DNA from: Portulaca oleracea | Lineage: Eukaryota > Streptophyta > Magnoliopsida > Caryophyllales > Portulacaceae | Direction of reading: 5' to 3' | Length of the DNA stretch: 64,000 bases | NCBI GenBank assembly: GCA_029582165.1 | Contig: CM055872.1 | Span: 6,293,582-6,357,581 of the forward strand | Part shown: in pieces, positions 24,551 to 36,770 of the stretch | Position numbering within the stretch: position 1 is the stretch's first letter | How the letters are laid out: every line of letters begins with the position of its first letter | Translations under genes and position numbers: made by a program | Notes under the pieces: model-generated | Database searches by the model: none | What the model saw: only the letters and a program-made list of their open reading frames with translations | What the model was told of the DNA's origin: nothing

Positions 24551-24787
24551 GACCATCTACAACAGTGAGCCAAAATTTGGCTCATTATTGTCATATGATA
24601 CAGTACTGAGCATGAATTGAAGTGAAGTTGTGCAGTGTATTTCAGTGGTGATAATGTGAGCAAACTCGCGAGACAGACATTGAGTGAAACTCATGCTTAT
24701 CATTGGAGAGTGTTCTCTTGGTGGAAACTTACATATTCTACCTCATCCAATGAATCAAGCCTAGATCCACTATTACGGGTACTTTGT
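24551..24787. mobile_element. Tourist/Harbinger-like MITE
   Basis: The left end GACCATCTACAACAGTGAGC matches the element at 30106-30458. The right end CCACTATTACGGGTACT is the decayed inverted partner. TAA lies on both sides (24548-24550 and about 24788-24790). Confidence 0.5.
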
Positions 24788-24942
24788 TAAACTTTTTAAA
24801 AATGATTCTCACATTTTCAGATGTCTAGCGGATGAAAAATGGGGAAAGTAATTTCCACCCTCCCTTTGTAAACTATTTTCTTAGGTCAAACCTTAAGAAA
24901 ATCAAATTTCTTGGTCCATGTTACTCATCACGATCCAAGTTC

Positions 24943-25050
24943 CTCGTGTTCACTCTATCTTTACTAGAAACCATACATTTATCATCTAACTCTTTCTCGT
25001 GTTCACTCCTATCTTTACTAGAAACCATACATTTATCATCTAACTCTTTC
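24943..25050 (+). repeat. 53-bp tandem duplication
   Basis: CTCGTGTTCACTC, then CTTTACTAGAAACCATACAT and TATCATCTAACTCTTTC, occur twice in direct succession with near identity. It lies in CT-rich sequence upstream of a GTAT microsatellite (25113-25135). Confidence 0.75.
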
Positions 25051-25915
25051 TATTTCATCTGTCTCCTCTTTCTCTCTCCTCACTCCTTTTTCTCTCTCAT
25101 CGAGTCCAACAGAGGTATGTATGTATGTATGTATATATCTACCAAACAAGTTGAAATATCACTTAAAAACTTATTTTCCAGATAAGAAACCCAATTTCAT
25201 GGAAAATAATTTTCACTTACACCAAACACCACCCTAAATATCAAATTTGGATGAAGTAGATGGTAACTAGCTAGGGATGAGTGGGACCGGGAGCGGGAAA
25301 TGAGGTTAGGTCCCACTCCCGGTCCTGGTTTTGATCGGGACTTCAATTTTATTCTCACTCCTGATCCTGCTCCTATCGGAAACGAAATTTTAGGATTTCG
25401 GGGATTTTGGGTAATGGTAGCCAAATAAAATAACACCTCTTTGATCATACAGGATATACGCAAGTATGATCATATGAAGCTAACAATTCAACTTGATATT
25501 CAACTGATTTTGACCTTTGAGATGACGAAAAAAGGGGTTCAACTCGGAATATATTTGGATGTGGATGCATGAGTAGCATGATAGTGAAAGTTAAGTACAT
25601 AATCATCCTCCTTTGTGGGCGAATTTCTATTTGGCAACCAAATTAAATCCAACTTGGATTTCAACGCATGGAGAATTCGTCACTCTTATTCCAACCTTAT
25701 CGACTTGGCTAGTTACTACCTTCCCCTTTGTGCTCTTATCTTTTTAATGCTTTTGGGTGGCTACTAGACAATGCTAAGGTTTTTAGCTTTTCCTTTGGTT
25801 TTAGGACTACTACAATTAAGTCACTATCTCTGGATTCTATATTATATTTGGTGTCTTTTTTATTATTGTTTCAATTTTAACATTAATTTTTAGTTAATAT
25901 ATTAAAAAAAAGTTA

Positions 25916-26170
25916 CTCCCTTTGTTCTATATTCATTGTCAGCTTTGAAAATTGTGCGGTCGAATTTCAAAAATCTTGACCCTAAATATTTCAATATATA
26001 CAATGAGTTGTTATATAAAATTATCACCATTAGATTTGTAATGATAAATACTCATAAAAGTATAATATTGCAATTGTTATAATATTATTATGTAAGAAAT
26101 TGTCAATTAAAGAGCGACATTGAAGACTGTGAAAATCAAAATTATGACAATTAATATGGAATGGAGGGAG
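25916..26170. mobile_element. Stowaway-like MITE
   Basis: Ends CTCCCTTTGTTCTATATTCA and TTAATATGGAATGGAGGGAG are inverted relatives, with flanking TA on both sides. Internal arms ATATACAATGAGTTGTTATA and AATTGTTATAATATT recall other Stowaway copies in the window. Confidence 0.65.
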
Positions 26171-26426
26171 TATAAGATTATATTTTTATCAAATTATTTT
26201 TCACTATAATTCTAATAATAATTTTATATCCTTTCTACTCTTTTAAGTGACTTTAGTTAATGTTGTAAAATTTATGGGATAGTTAATATGATAATTACCT
26301 AAACTTTAATTAAAATTAATTTTTAGTTTTTATTCAATGAATATTATGAGTAAAATAAAATATAGTAACTGTTATTATAAAATGATAGATAATATGAACA
26401 AGAAAATTAGTTAACATGTCAAATAC

Positions 26427-26680
26427 TCCCTCCGTCCCAAATAATTTGTCCCAGTTTGACTAATGAGGTCAAACTTTATAAAGTTTGACCGTTAATTTAT
26501 CAAATTATATATTGAGTTATCGTGTAAAACTATTATTATTAGATTTGTGATGAAAAATACTTTCATTTAAACAAAATATTACAAGTCTTACTAAGATAAA
26601 ACGTAAAATATTAATAGTCAAAGTATAACATCGAAGACTGTGAAAAAGCAAAGTGGACAATTTATTTGGGACGGAGGGAG
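26427..26680. mobile_element. Stowaway MITE, well preserved
   Basis: Ends CTCCCTCCGTCCCAAATAA and TTATTTGGGACGGAGGGAG are an almost perfect inverted repeat, with TA target duplication at 26425-26426 and 26681-26682. It is 254 bp, has no coding capacity, and is the best preserved Stowaway copy here. Confidence 0.85.
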
Positions 26681-26844
26681 TAAATAAAAAGGAGGTAGTA
26701 TAGTACTCCCACTAATTATTTGTCCACTTAACTTTGTTTGTCCCTAATTATTTGTTACTTTTACATTTACAATAATAATTTTGTTAATTTTACTCTTAAT
26801 AGATGACTTTGGAACTACTACAACAATAAATACCACAACAAATG

Positions 26845-26950
26845 GTCGTGGTTAACACGCTTGCGTGCGGTCTGAGAGATGCAGATATGTACAACATTTA
26901 CCCCTTGAACTTAATATTCATAGAGAGGCTGAGACTTTAGAACAACTAAC
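26845..26950. mobile_element. SINE-like fragment, copy 1
   Basis: TTAACACGCTTGCGTGCGGT, then CTGAGAGATGCAGATATGTAC and a CATTTACCCCTTGAACTTA stretch, resemble 28735-28800. The wording recalls tRNA-derived plant SINEs, but the element is truncated. Confidence 0.3.
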
Positions 26951-28338
26951 TTAACAATAATTGAGAGCACTTTTGTCATATTGATGTATTCCTACTAAAA
27001 ATTTCATAGTGTACGTACCGATTTCTCCACTCTTTTTAAAATCATTAAAATAAGTGAACGCCGACCTTACTATGCATGTTCTCGAGATATGAAAGCTTGA
27101 AAGTGAAGGTTTGTCCATAGTAGATACTAGTACATGTCAAACCAATGAATGTGAAGCTGATCCCATTCATATTAATGACTCCTTGTCTATTTTTCAATCT
27201 AGAATGAGATTTTTCAATCAAGAATGAGATTGTATATCTAACTCCCAAGAACTATCCCTTTTGTTTTCCTAATATATATCCTTATTTTGCCAGTTGGATA
27301 TGCTTAATGTGACAACTCAAAAAAAGGAAAAAAACCCTGATAATTATGCCATCCGTACTGTGGGGTGTGGAAGTACGAAAGAGAAGGCTCAGTTCAACAT
27401 TATGGACATATCAACCTCAATAGTTATTGCAAAAACTATTTTAGTAGATATCTCTCCTATGGACAAAACAAAACAAAACAAAATAGAAGAAAAAAAGAAG
27501 TCAAGAAGTATTATTTTAGTTTGAAAATTCTAAAGAATATAATTACAACAAGAATGAACAACAATGACAAGTTCTTAAGTGTGTTTTGTATGCACGAATG
27601 TAGGAAAATTATAATGCAAGCGATGTAGATATTTTTATTTGTAGATAGACTGATCCTAGCTAACAAAGTCAAGGAAATTTTAGACTAAAATCTTATATAT
27701 AAGCTTCATAAAAAGCCTTCCTTAAACAAGAGACATCAACAACGAATCATACTGAGTAGTTCATCAGCTCAATAAAGAATGTGTAGTAACACGTAAATAG
27801 GAAATATGAAATTACCAAGACAATATTTATATATCGTTCCTAGCTATGAGGAAAAAAACGTACATGCTAGATATTAAGTGCATAATGTGTACAACTTTTG
27901 TCCTAATATTTTAAAATATTCCCCCATTTTTAATAGCGGTATCACTCCAAAAAATAATGATTTCTACAGTCTCATCCTCTAGAAATGTTATTCCTTTGAC
28001 ACCACTTGCAAATTCCAACATTTCCCCAACAACTGGTTGGCTTTCCTATGATAGCGCTCCAATGCAGCTTATGACTGTGTGCCTTGTTTCAGGAAAGGCC
28101 CAAAAAACTTAGTCATGCTAGACACAATTTATCTATTTATAATAGAGCTTCCTCTCCTGTCAGACAATCATAGCCCTGTTTATTAAGATTTATACACTGT
28201 GTTAATCTTGACTATAAGCCTCCATTACCTCATTTAACTTTGTAAAATATTAAGGTATGTTGTTGTTGTTGTATACTTTATGAAATTGACTGTTTCTCAT
28301 CTTTTCTAGATTCATTTATATTACCTGTAACCTTGCTT

Positions 28339-28560
28339 ATGTGGTTAAAGTATAATTTAAGGATATCGAAATGACTATTTATATCATCAAGATGCACTTT
28401 TTTTGGAAGTTTATATCTTGAGAACTCCACATTTGAACATGTTTGGTTGGGAGCAATTTAGAATGAGCGGCAAGGAAGAATCACATTAAAAGGACTTATG
28501 GTGATTTGTGAGACCAATCAACAATCCTTAAAGTCATTTTAGTAATATCTGCACCTTAAA
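28339..28560 (+). mobile_element. Decayed Cassandra-type LTR fragment
   Basis: It parallels 12075-12310: GAAATGACTATTTATATCAT, AGATGCACTTT, then the 5S-derived stretch decayed to GAACTCCACATTTGAACATG and TTGGGAGCAATTTAGAATGA, and afterwards ATGGTGATTTGTGAGACCAA. The 5S-like part would no longer form proper internal promoter boxes. Confidence 0.55.
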
Positions 28561-28734
28561 AGAGGCCAAGTCATTAAAGTCTTATTTCTAAACGCATGTA
28601 CAATTTATCCAGGTTTAATATTTCTCATCTTGCATGTCCTCTAGAAATAATATCTTTCCTTTATTTATAGTCACCTCATTGTTAAAGAACACTAGCAAAA
28701 TCATTACAATAACAATAACAAACTTCCAAAGGAA

Positions 28735-28870
28735 CACGTTTAAGTGCGGTGTGAGAGATTCAGATGTAGACAGTCTTCCCCCCATAAACTAAAAGATACC
28801 CATTTGAAAACCAGTAACATTAAAATAAACAAGTTGCTTGCGACAATAAATAGATACATACATGTATACT
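28735..28870. mobile_element. SINE-like fragment, copy 2
   Basis: AACACGTTTAAGTGCGGTGT, then GAGAGATTCAGATGTAGACA and CTTCCCCCCATAAACT, are shared in diverged form with 26845-26950. Confidence 0.3.
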
Positions 28871-30105
28871 TCATGCAGGCGAGAAGCTGCTACATATACC
28901 TCACAAGACAGCCAAATTAAGACAAATGACGCTCCTCACATTTGAACTACATAATAAAAAAGACAACTCTACCCAATCAAACTAAGACAAAATCACTACC
29001 AAAGTAACAAAATCATCATTAAAAATTATGGAGAAACAGAGGAAATTCTAGTTATCTTTAACTACTAGTGTGGATACAAAAAGTGAAGATGGGGTGTTGC
29101 AAAAGATATGATGGATGAGTGAAAGAAGTATCTAAAGATATTAACCCCAAAAGTAGGGAAGAAAAAAACATAAGATGGATAAAAGAAGCAAGCAAGCAAG
29201 TTGAAGTTAGGCTCTTTGATATTTGCTCCAAAAAGGCAACATACCGGCATGAACTACCAATCAACAACCCATTTCAGATATCTTCTTTCTTTCAGAATCA
29301 AAAACGAAAAATAAATAATTTATTTATTAATTTATTAGTTAATAATGAGTATTACTAATATTAAAATGAATCTGTTGCACATGACAGAAACACAGAAAAT
29401 GAGGGGTGGGATCTCTGTTTTTAGTAACTTATTCATTGCTTCTTCCTTGAATCTTCTTATACAACTTGGAACCCCTGCCTAGCTACATTTATATTAAAAT
29501 AATTAAAATACATACAAAAATTAAAGAAGAAAAAAAGGAAATGGAGAAAATACAGTTTGGCAAGTGGAAGAAGTAGCCTAAGCAGCACTCATTAATTTGA
29601 TGGGCTGGGTAGCATGTGACACCAGATTAGGTATAGAATCACAACCCTCAGACTCTGAGTGAGTGACGCCATCCTACTTTTATTATTTAAAATATATAAC
29701 TGTTATTCTTCAGATATTAGTTGATATTTTAAGATATTTTATATCATCATCTACACCATTTCATCCTTATTAAAATTATAGTAGGTACATTAAAATTCAC
29801 ATAAACCGAAGGTTAGTATAATAATATTTAATAATTTAATTAAGAATATTACGATTCAATATTCAAAAATTGGGTATATTACAAATCAAAAATCTTATCT
29901 TATAAATTTGTTAGACAAAGAAAGACATTTTATATTCGACTCTCAACATTCCTCTTGTATATTTACGCAAAGTAATAGACATATCGCAAACTCCACACCT
30001 CATGCTAAAAGGGGTGAAGGAACATCTTAGAATATAAAATAATTATTATTCAAATTTTGATGATAAGCTTAAATTTTCAATTAAGATCATTTTTAGGTCT
30101 TGTTA
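28871..30105. other. Intergenic DNA without recognised genes
   Basis: Short frames on both strands look random. No repeat family or RNA gene was recognised. Confidence 0.35.
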
Positions 30106-30458
30106 GACCATCTGCAACGGCGAGTTTGAAACTGAAATAACGCTGATGTGGCGTGTGCGAGGACGAGAAAGACAGTGTAGCGGCGATGACGAGTGTCGGT
30201 GGTGAGAAAAACTCAAACTCGTACTCACTGCGCGAGGACGAGGACGAGATTCTCGACATTTTTTTAAAATTTCTGTTATAGTGTATTTAAAGTATTAAAT
30301 ATGGGGCCTACACAATTGTTTTACTTATTTTAATCAAACTCGCACTCACTATTGGAAAACAAGTTAACATGGGGAGTCTAACTTTAACTTTTTTGGCGGA
30401 TCATACTACTTCCAACTCATCCAATGAGTATAACTCATACTCACCATTGCGGGTGCTC
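30106..30458. mobile_element. Tourist/Harbinger-like MITE, 353 bp
   Basis: The left end GACCATCTGCAACGGCGAGT and right end ACTCACCATTGCGGGTGCTC form an imperfect inverted repeat of about 20 bases. TTA duplications sit at 30103-30105 and 30459-30461. Same family as 24551-24787. Confidence 0.7.
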
Positions 30459-31071
30459 TTAACAAAAACACGTACCACCTGTATTCTTCAGATATGTTAT
30501 GTTATGTTACTTTCTCACCTATCGCTGTTTTGTTGGCCTCCACTCCTTCTCCTCACTCTTTTGTCTTTAAAAAAAAACTATAAAAAAAGCTCGACATAAA
30601 TTTATTTCCTTCATGTGGGTCGATGACAATATAGTAATATACTACTTAGACATAAAAATAAACGGCACTCCTATCTTTCAATATCTATTCTTTTAATTAA
30701 ATTTTTATCTTTCAATTTTTTATTATTTTATGATTCTTATTTAACGTTAATGATCAATTTACAAATTTATTCTTTGTATTTGTCATTTTCAATACAATTA
30801 TATGATTAATGTAGAAATATTTTTGTTAATATACTAACTAACTACAATTTTCTTAATACATTTGCAATACTTAAAAATGACAATCATCAAGAAATGGAGA
30901 GAATATATATAATTTGTATACTTATCAATATCATGTTTTATACAGTTTTACCAACTTTGTCAAACAATAATTTATAGGAAAGTTGGTTTAGATAAGAGTT
31001 TGGATTATTGAACTAGTAAATATGACTACATTTTTAAGAAAATCTTTACAAAAACACCCCTCGAGGTTATA

Positions 31072-31311
31072 CTCCCTCCGTTCTTTTTTATCTGTCATGT
31101 ATGGTTTTCAGTGTCAATTTTTAATCAATAATTTCTAATATAAATGTTTTGCAAAAAAAATATAATATTATACTTTTTTAATAGTATTTTTTATTACGAA
31201 TCTAATGACATCAATTTCGTATGATGAATCATTGTCCAAATTAAAATATTAACGGTCAAAGTTTTGACACAATTTTCAATGATGATGACTGATAAAACAA
31301 AACAGAGGGAG
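31072..31311. mobile_element. Stowaway-like MITE
   Basis: Ends CTCCCTCCGTTCTTTTTTAT and GATAAAACAAAACAGAGGGAG are inverted relatives, with TA on both sides (31070-31071 and 31312-31313). Confidence 0.7.
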
Positions 31312-31671
31312 TACTATTTTTTTAGGATTGGACAGGTTATACTATTTATTTCAAAGAAAAAATAAATATACATGAATACAACACTATTTATGTCAAAGAA
31401 AAAATAAATATAATTGCATAAATTTCCCCAAATTCCAAAAGAGAAAGTATTGGGTCTTAATTAGTTGCTGCTGATGTGTTGCACATTATAGTACCTATTT
31501 AAATTATTCACGGAGGTCAAATAAATCATCAATATTTATTATAAAATTTATTATAAATTTATGATATTATTATAAAATTCATCAAATATATAAAAATTTA
31601 TCAATTTATAATAAAAAATTATTAATAATAAATTAACATAATTAAATTACAATTAAATCATACAAAATCTA

Positions 31672-31950
31672 CTCCCTCCTTCCCATATTATCTGTCACTT
31701 TAACTAACTTTCTTTTTGTCCATAATATCTATCACCTTGTAATTCCAATACCACATTAATTACTAATTTATCAAATTAACCTTATTAATTACATCTTTTT
31801 CTTCAATTTTTCTTTTTTATCACCATTTTTTTTATTCATCATTTTATTCACCTTTTTCTCATTTCCAAGGATGAAATTTATTATAAAGGGGAAGTTTTCT
31901 TGGTTTTATAAATTATGTCCTAAATGACACATACTTTGGAAAGGAAGGAA
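31672..31950. mobile_element. Stowaway-like MITE, diverged
   Basis: Ends CTCCCTCCTTCCCATATTAT and ATACTTTGGAAAGGAAGGAA pair imperfectly, with TA flanks. The interior has ATCTGTCACTTTAAC against TAAATGACACAT near the tips. Confidence 0.5.
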
Positions 31951-33663
31951 TATGATATAGTTTGTGGTGATCCAAAGAAAAGAATGGTCTTAAATTTTTC
32001 AGCCTTTCTGCATTCCACTTTGTTATGTTAGTGAGCCCACCAAACTCCAACGTGTTGAAAAGGCCCTCTTTTTTTCCAGCATAACATTTTCTCCAATCCT
32101 CTTATCTTCTTTCATCTTCAAGTCCTCCCTTCTGCTTCAACACTTAACTGCATATTATTATGACAATATTCTGTATATAGTTGGGCCTGATTTGCACAAC
32201 ATTTTTTTCCATCACCCTGACTTGCAGATCTGAGCCTAGAATGTAAATCATGTCCTCCCGGCCCGATACATCCCTTCACCGAATAAGGGCAAACTCGAAG
32301 CTTTCCTAATGAGCGACCTAATTATTTTTAGGGGAAACATGTGATGTAAATTTTTCAAGATATACAATGATCTATCAAGTAAAACTATTATCTAATGATT
32401 CATAGTGAATATATATTGTCAGAAGATGATGGTTAATGTTCTATCGAAAAAAAAAAGTCAAAAGTGACAATGTTAAGGAACGGAGGGTGTACATATTAAG
32501 ATATGAGCTTACCATCACTCCATCAGTAGAAGGTTATTTTGAATTTTTGAACATGTAATTATTGCTAGGAAATAAAATTTCATAATTATGGGATGAATGT
32601 GTAGCAAATCATACTCCAGTACAAGAACCCCTTGAACGAGTCGTAATTAATTATTACAATGGGCCTGCCTTACTTCTTGTTTCAAGCCTTCCCCTTTGAA
32701 CCTCCACCCACTTTGTTGGGCCTGCAAAATGACCTTCTACTAGCCTTAAGCCCATCGTAATTTCTTATGATCTTCGAACAAGGCCCAATTCAAAATCTTT
32801 TTGTGGTTTAATATGTAGCCTTAAGCCCATAAGTACAGTAAACAATCTTCCTCTCATCCATTGAAATTCATGAAGAAACTGATTTCTATAGGTCTAAAAA
32901 ACCTTCCAAAACTTTTGAAAACTGGTTTATACACTAAAAGAAACAAAGTCCGAAAAGCTTTGAGAAACCGAATAAATGAAATACCAAGAAACTAGGAAGC
33001 ATGGGGAAATGGAGAGATGCAAACATGTACGTTCTATAAAGTTAATCGAGAAAATATTAAGGAACCTATAATTAATGAAAATATTGAAAAATAACATAAG
33101 TATTTATTTAAAATGGTAAATTAATAATAAATATAGTAAAACTCTAATAAATGTCTACTATAAAATTGTGAAGTCACATGGAAAATCAAAAATTGGAGAG
33201 CGTGGTCAACTTTCATTGCACGGCACGACTGTTCCCTCCTTAATCTAACAATATATAATTTCCAAAATCAATGTCCTCGAGAAATAGAGTAAAACTATTG
33301 TGCACGGATAAGCAAGGTTGCCAGAATCGGAATCCTAACTCAGATTCATAGGGTGGTTAGGATCATAGTTAAACCACGTAATTGTGGATTGAAATGTAGA
33401 TAGTAGACTCACATTGAGGATTTTGGATCATAAAATTGTATGATCGTAAATTATGATCGGTTTTAATAATTGTGTGGATAAGTATACCTCTGTTCTTTCC
33501 ATTATTTTAATCAAACACATATTCTAATTCAAGAGAGGAATAAAGGAGAATTTTAAAAGACAAAAGTAAAAATCACATTTATTAATTAATGGTAATATGA
33601 GCATTTTAATTATTAAAATTATAAAATTAACAAATGAAAAAGGATAAGATAGTTAGGATAAAA
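31951..33663. other. Intergenic DNA without recognised genes
   Basis: AT-rich. AACGGAGGGTGTA near 32475 looks like an isolated Stowaway right end. No coding region was supported. Confidence 0.35.
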
Positions 33664-33832
33664 AGTAATGGATAAAAGTTAAATTTTGGTAATTTTTGGT
33701 AATTTCTGATAAATTTACGTTAACATATCAAAATTATTTTTTTTTGTTTTTTAACTTTGATAAATGTTGGTAAATTTAAACAAAAACTGATAAATTTTAA
33801 TAAAATGAAGTTACGGATGAATTTGACAAGCC
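33664..33832 (+). repeat. TTTTGGTAA-rich dispersed repeat, copy 1
   Basis: AAAAGTTAAATTTTGGTAAT, repeated TTTTTGGTAATTT words, TTTTTTAACTTTGATAA and a right part ATGAATTTGACAAGCCC match the copy at 36558-36770 in order. A poly-C tract (33886-33905) lies just beyond. The repeat type is unknown. Confidence 0.55.
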
Positions 33833-33982
33833 CTTATTCATTGACTCCACTCCACCATGTGGAATGCCTTATAAGGATCAAACCCCCCCACCCCCCCACC
33901 CCCCAACCACGGAAAAAAAAAAGAAAAGAGAATGTGGCCTAATGAGTCGACACCCAATGACCGATGGTGTAAAAATACTCTA

Positions 33983-34150
33983 GGGCCATGTTATTTAGAT
34001 CAGTAACTCTTTCCAATCCAATCCATTCTCCAAAAAAACATCATCTCTAAAAACACAATTCCCAAAAAAAATTATAACTTATCCAATTCAATTCAATTCA
34101 ATTCAATCCAATCCATCCAAACCTCATTTTATCCAATTCAAAGAACATGG
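33983..34150. mobile_element. MITE, GTTCTTTGGATTGG family, copy 4
   Basis: GGGCCATGTTATTTAGATCA at the left and ATTCAAAGAACATGG at the right, with a CAATT microsatellite inside (34085-34110). Confidence 0.6.
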
Positions 34151-34154
34151 TTGG

Positions 34155-34265
34155 TCATATTCTTTGGATTAGTAACTCTTTCCAATCCAATTTCAATTAA
34201 ATCCAACTTTATACAATTTTCCAAAAAAAATTCTCTCTAAAAGCACAATTCCTCAAAAAAGTTTC
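34155..34265. mobile_element. MITE, GTTCTTTGGATTGG family, 3'-truncated copy 5
   Basis: It starts CATATTCTTTGGATTAGTAA and continues ACTCTTTCCAATCCAATTTC and AAAAGCACAATTCCTCAAAA, then breaks off. It lies immediately beside copy 4 in the same orientation. Confidence 0.5.
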
Positions 34266-35384
34266 ATGAAGCCTGGACAAAATTAAAGAAGCCCAAAATA
34301 TAAATCAGATAAAGACAAGGTCATGGTACTTTATGGCTCTTGGTGCATCATCTAATATCCGGTTCTTGAAGACATCTTTCGATAATCAAGCTCATAGTTT
34401 TGTTAGTCTAAAACTGAATCGTTTGCGTGACAACCACAAATCATAGTTTTTTTCCTTAATTATTCAATAAAAATTCCCTTTTTTATTAATAGTAATAATG
34501 CAACATACTACATTATTTTTTGAAGTTGTTCAATAAATCTAAATCAAATATATTTTTTTTAACTAAATGGATACTACCTAGTTGTCTTCGTTCAGATTTT
34601 TTTAAGATTAAAAAATATAAATACAGAGCTTCGTACCAATATAATATACTACTTTTAACAATTTTTTATTAGTCTCCTTGAAAACCTGACATGTATCATT
34701 GACATATTAGTTTTAAAATACACCTCTTATTCTCTTAATCATGGAATTGAATGCATGCCCCTTAAAAAAATTCCATCGTTAGGTTCTCTCCTTCCTGAAT
34801 TTAAAACTCCCACCGATCAAATTCCACAAATGAGACAAAGTATTGCTCAACCTCAACTCCAAATAATGAAACCCAGACATTTAAAAACATGCCAACAAAT
34901 ATTGATTCCTTCAAACCATAATAATATATAGCGTTGGTGATAATTGGGCCTAGATAAATTTGAGTCAAACAAATTCGGTCATTGTCAAAATTCGAATGAA
35001 AAATTCATATTTGGATTCGGGTTATTTCAGATCAAATTGGATAATTTCTACGAAGCTAAAATCATATTTAGATAATAGAAAAAAAATAAATTTAAGTACG
35101 AATAGACAATATCAAAATTTGGACAAAAAATATGTCCAAACATAAAGTTTTTCAGATGTGACAAATTTTGATACCTCTAAATTAATATAGGTATATCATC
35201 ACCTTCCCCATATCTTTCATTAGGGTGTCCACCTTCGACATAGACATGCCTCCTAACTGACCTTCCTCAACTCCTCCTTTTCCTCCTCCCAAACAAACCC
35301 TTATAATTACATCAATTCACCAACTACAACACCCATCGAATTTCTCCCTTCAAACCAACACCCACAAAAAATAAACCACCAAAA
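34266..35384. other. Upstream intergenic region of the methyltransferase gene
   Basis: No gene was seen. The last 130 bases are CT-rich with TTATAATTA at 35301-35309 as a weak TATA candidate and ACCAACT (35319-35325), which matches the ACC(A/T)A(A/C)(T/C) site of secondary-wall MYB factors. That motif is too short to weigh heavily. Confidence 0.3.
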
Positions 35385-36248
35385 ATGAGACCAGTCGCAA
35401 AATCCCAGTCTACATCGTCTCTAAAGACAATCATCTGTTGTGTTGTGTTTGTCACCCTGGGTTTCTTCCTCCTCAGGTCAACTTTCTCCTCCTCAAAAAT
35501 CGATGCTTCCAGACTCATCTCGAAGTCCCTCGCCGCCGCCGAGAACTGCGCCGGTGGATGCGGGAAACTGCCGCCGTCCCTATCCGAGACCATCATCCAC
35601 TACGCGACGTCGAACACGACGCCGCAGCAAACCCACAAGGAGATCTCAGTGACGGCGCGCGTGCTTCTCCGTAAATCCCCGTGCAACTTCCTGGTGTTCG
35701 GGCTGGGCCACGACAGCCCCATGTGGGCCGCCCTCAACCACGGCGGCCGCACCGTCTTCCTCGAGGAAAACAAGGACTGGATCAGCGAAGTCAGCCGCAT
35801 GTTCCCCGATCTCGAGTCGCACCACGCCGTGTACGACACCAAGGTCCGGCAGCACGAGGAGCTGTTCACGGCGGCGAACGCGGCGGAGGAGTGCCGGAAG
35901 GTGGTGAACCCGAGGCAGTCGGAGTGCCAGCTGGCGCTCCGGGGGCTGCCGAAGGAGGTGTACGACGTCGAGTGGGACGCGATCATGGTGGACGCGCCGA
36001 CGGGGTACCACGACGAGGCGCCCGGGAGGATGTCGGCGATATACACGGCGGGGCTGATGGCGAGGAATCGTGAGGAGGGGGAGACGGATGTATTTGTGCA
36101 TGATGTGGACCGGAGTGTAGAGGATAAATTCTCAAGGGAGTTTCTGTGTGAAGGGTACATGGTGGAGCAGGAAAGGAGGTTGAGGCATTTTACGGTCCCC
36201 AGTCATAGGGCTCGTCTTGGTAGGCCATTTTGTCCTCCTTCTAATTAA
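35385..36248 (+). CDS. DUF579 glucuronoxylan 4-O-methyltransferase-like protein
   Basis: Predicted Golgi enzyme that uses S-adenosylmethionine to methylate O-4 of glucuronic acid side chains on xylan, in secondary-wall synthesis. The protein has 287 residues, the usual GXM length. A short cytosolic tail is followed by one membrane segment at about residues 15-30 (type II anchor), then a lumenal domain. Visible family motifs are PCNFLVFGLGHDSPMW (99-114, SAM-binding strand and loop), TVFLEENKDW (123-132), Cys residues in EECRKVVNPRQSEC, and IMVDAPTGYHDEAPGRM in the C-terminal half. The frame is intronless, as usual for GXM genes, and far more GC-rich than its flanks. The start is the first Met and gives a good anchor. 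The related arabinogalactan methylesterase/methyltransferase members of DUF579 are the alternative. Confidence 0.93.
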   Translation: MRPVAKSQSTSSLKTIICCVVFVTLGFFLLRSTFSSSKIDASRLISKSLAAAENCAGGCGKLPPSLSETIIHYATSNTTPQQTHKEISVTARVLLRKSPCNFLVFGLGHDSPMWAALNHGGRTVFLEENKDWISEVSRMFPDLESHHAVYDTKVRQHEELFTAANAAEECRKVVNPRQSECQLALRGLPKEVYDVEWDAIMVDAPTGYHDEAPGRMSAIYTAGLMARNREEGETDVFVHDVDRSVEDKFSREFLCEGYMVEQERRLRHFTVPSHRARLGRPFCPPSN

Positions 36249-36557
36249 TTAATTAATTAAGTAGTTAATTAATTCTCCCTAAATACTTTGTTTAATTTTG
36301 TTTTATGATCATCCATCTTCTACCTTTTTATTCCTTTTCTTTTCGTTATTGTATAATGTGGTTGTTTTATATATACCGATTCTTGAATGAGATGATAGTC
36401 TTCATTGTTGTCGTTCGAAAACATATGTTTTGCTTCTCAATTATAGAGATCACATTACCCTTCCTTCTCACTTATATTGTCATAGCTAGTTTATAATTTA
36501 GTTTCCCTTGTAATGTTCTAGACTTCTAGTTACTTTTGTGTCAAATTAATGGATAAA

Positions 36558-36770
36558 AATAGTTGGGTAAAAGTTCAATTTTGGTAATTTTTGTTAATTT
36601 TTGATTACTTTTGATAATTTTTGGTAGCTTTTGGTAAATTTACGGTAATATAGAAAATTAATTTTTTTATTTTTTAACTTTGGTATGTTTTGATAAGTTT
36701 CAGTAAATTTAAGTAAAAATTGGAAAATTTTGGTAAATTGAAATTACCCATAAATTTGACAAGTCCCTCC
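36558..36770 (+). repeat. TTTTGGTAA-rich dispersed repeat, copy 2
   Basis: AAAAGTTCAATTTTGGTAAT, then TTTTGGTAGCTTTTGGTAAA, TTTTTTAACTTTGGTATG and TAAATTTGACAAGTCCC, in the same order as 33664-33832. It lies 310 bases beyond the methyltransferase stop. Confidence 0.55.

Noticed and set aside
33886..33905. Poly-C tract as a regulatory G-quadruplex
   Set aside because: C runs separated by single A could form one on the other strand, but there is no gene close by and nothing else supports a function.
35319..35325. Secondary-wall MYB site ACCAACT before the methyltransferase
   Set aside because: It fits the consensus and the gene's expected regulation, but a seven-base degenerate motif near the leader is expected by chance.
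35600..36160. Minus-strand reading frames over the methyltransferase
   Set aside because: Shadows of the GC-rich plus-strand gene with no recognisable motifs.
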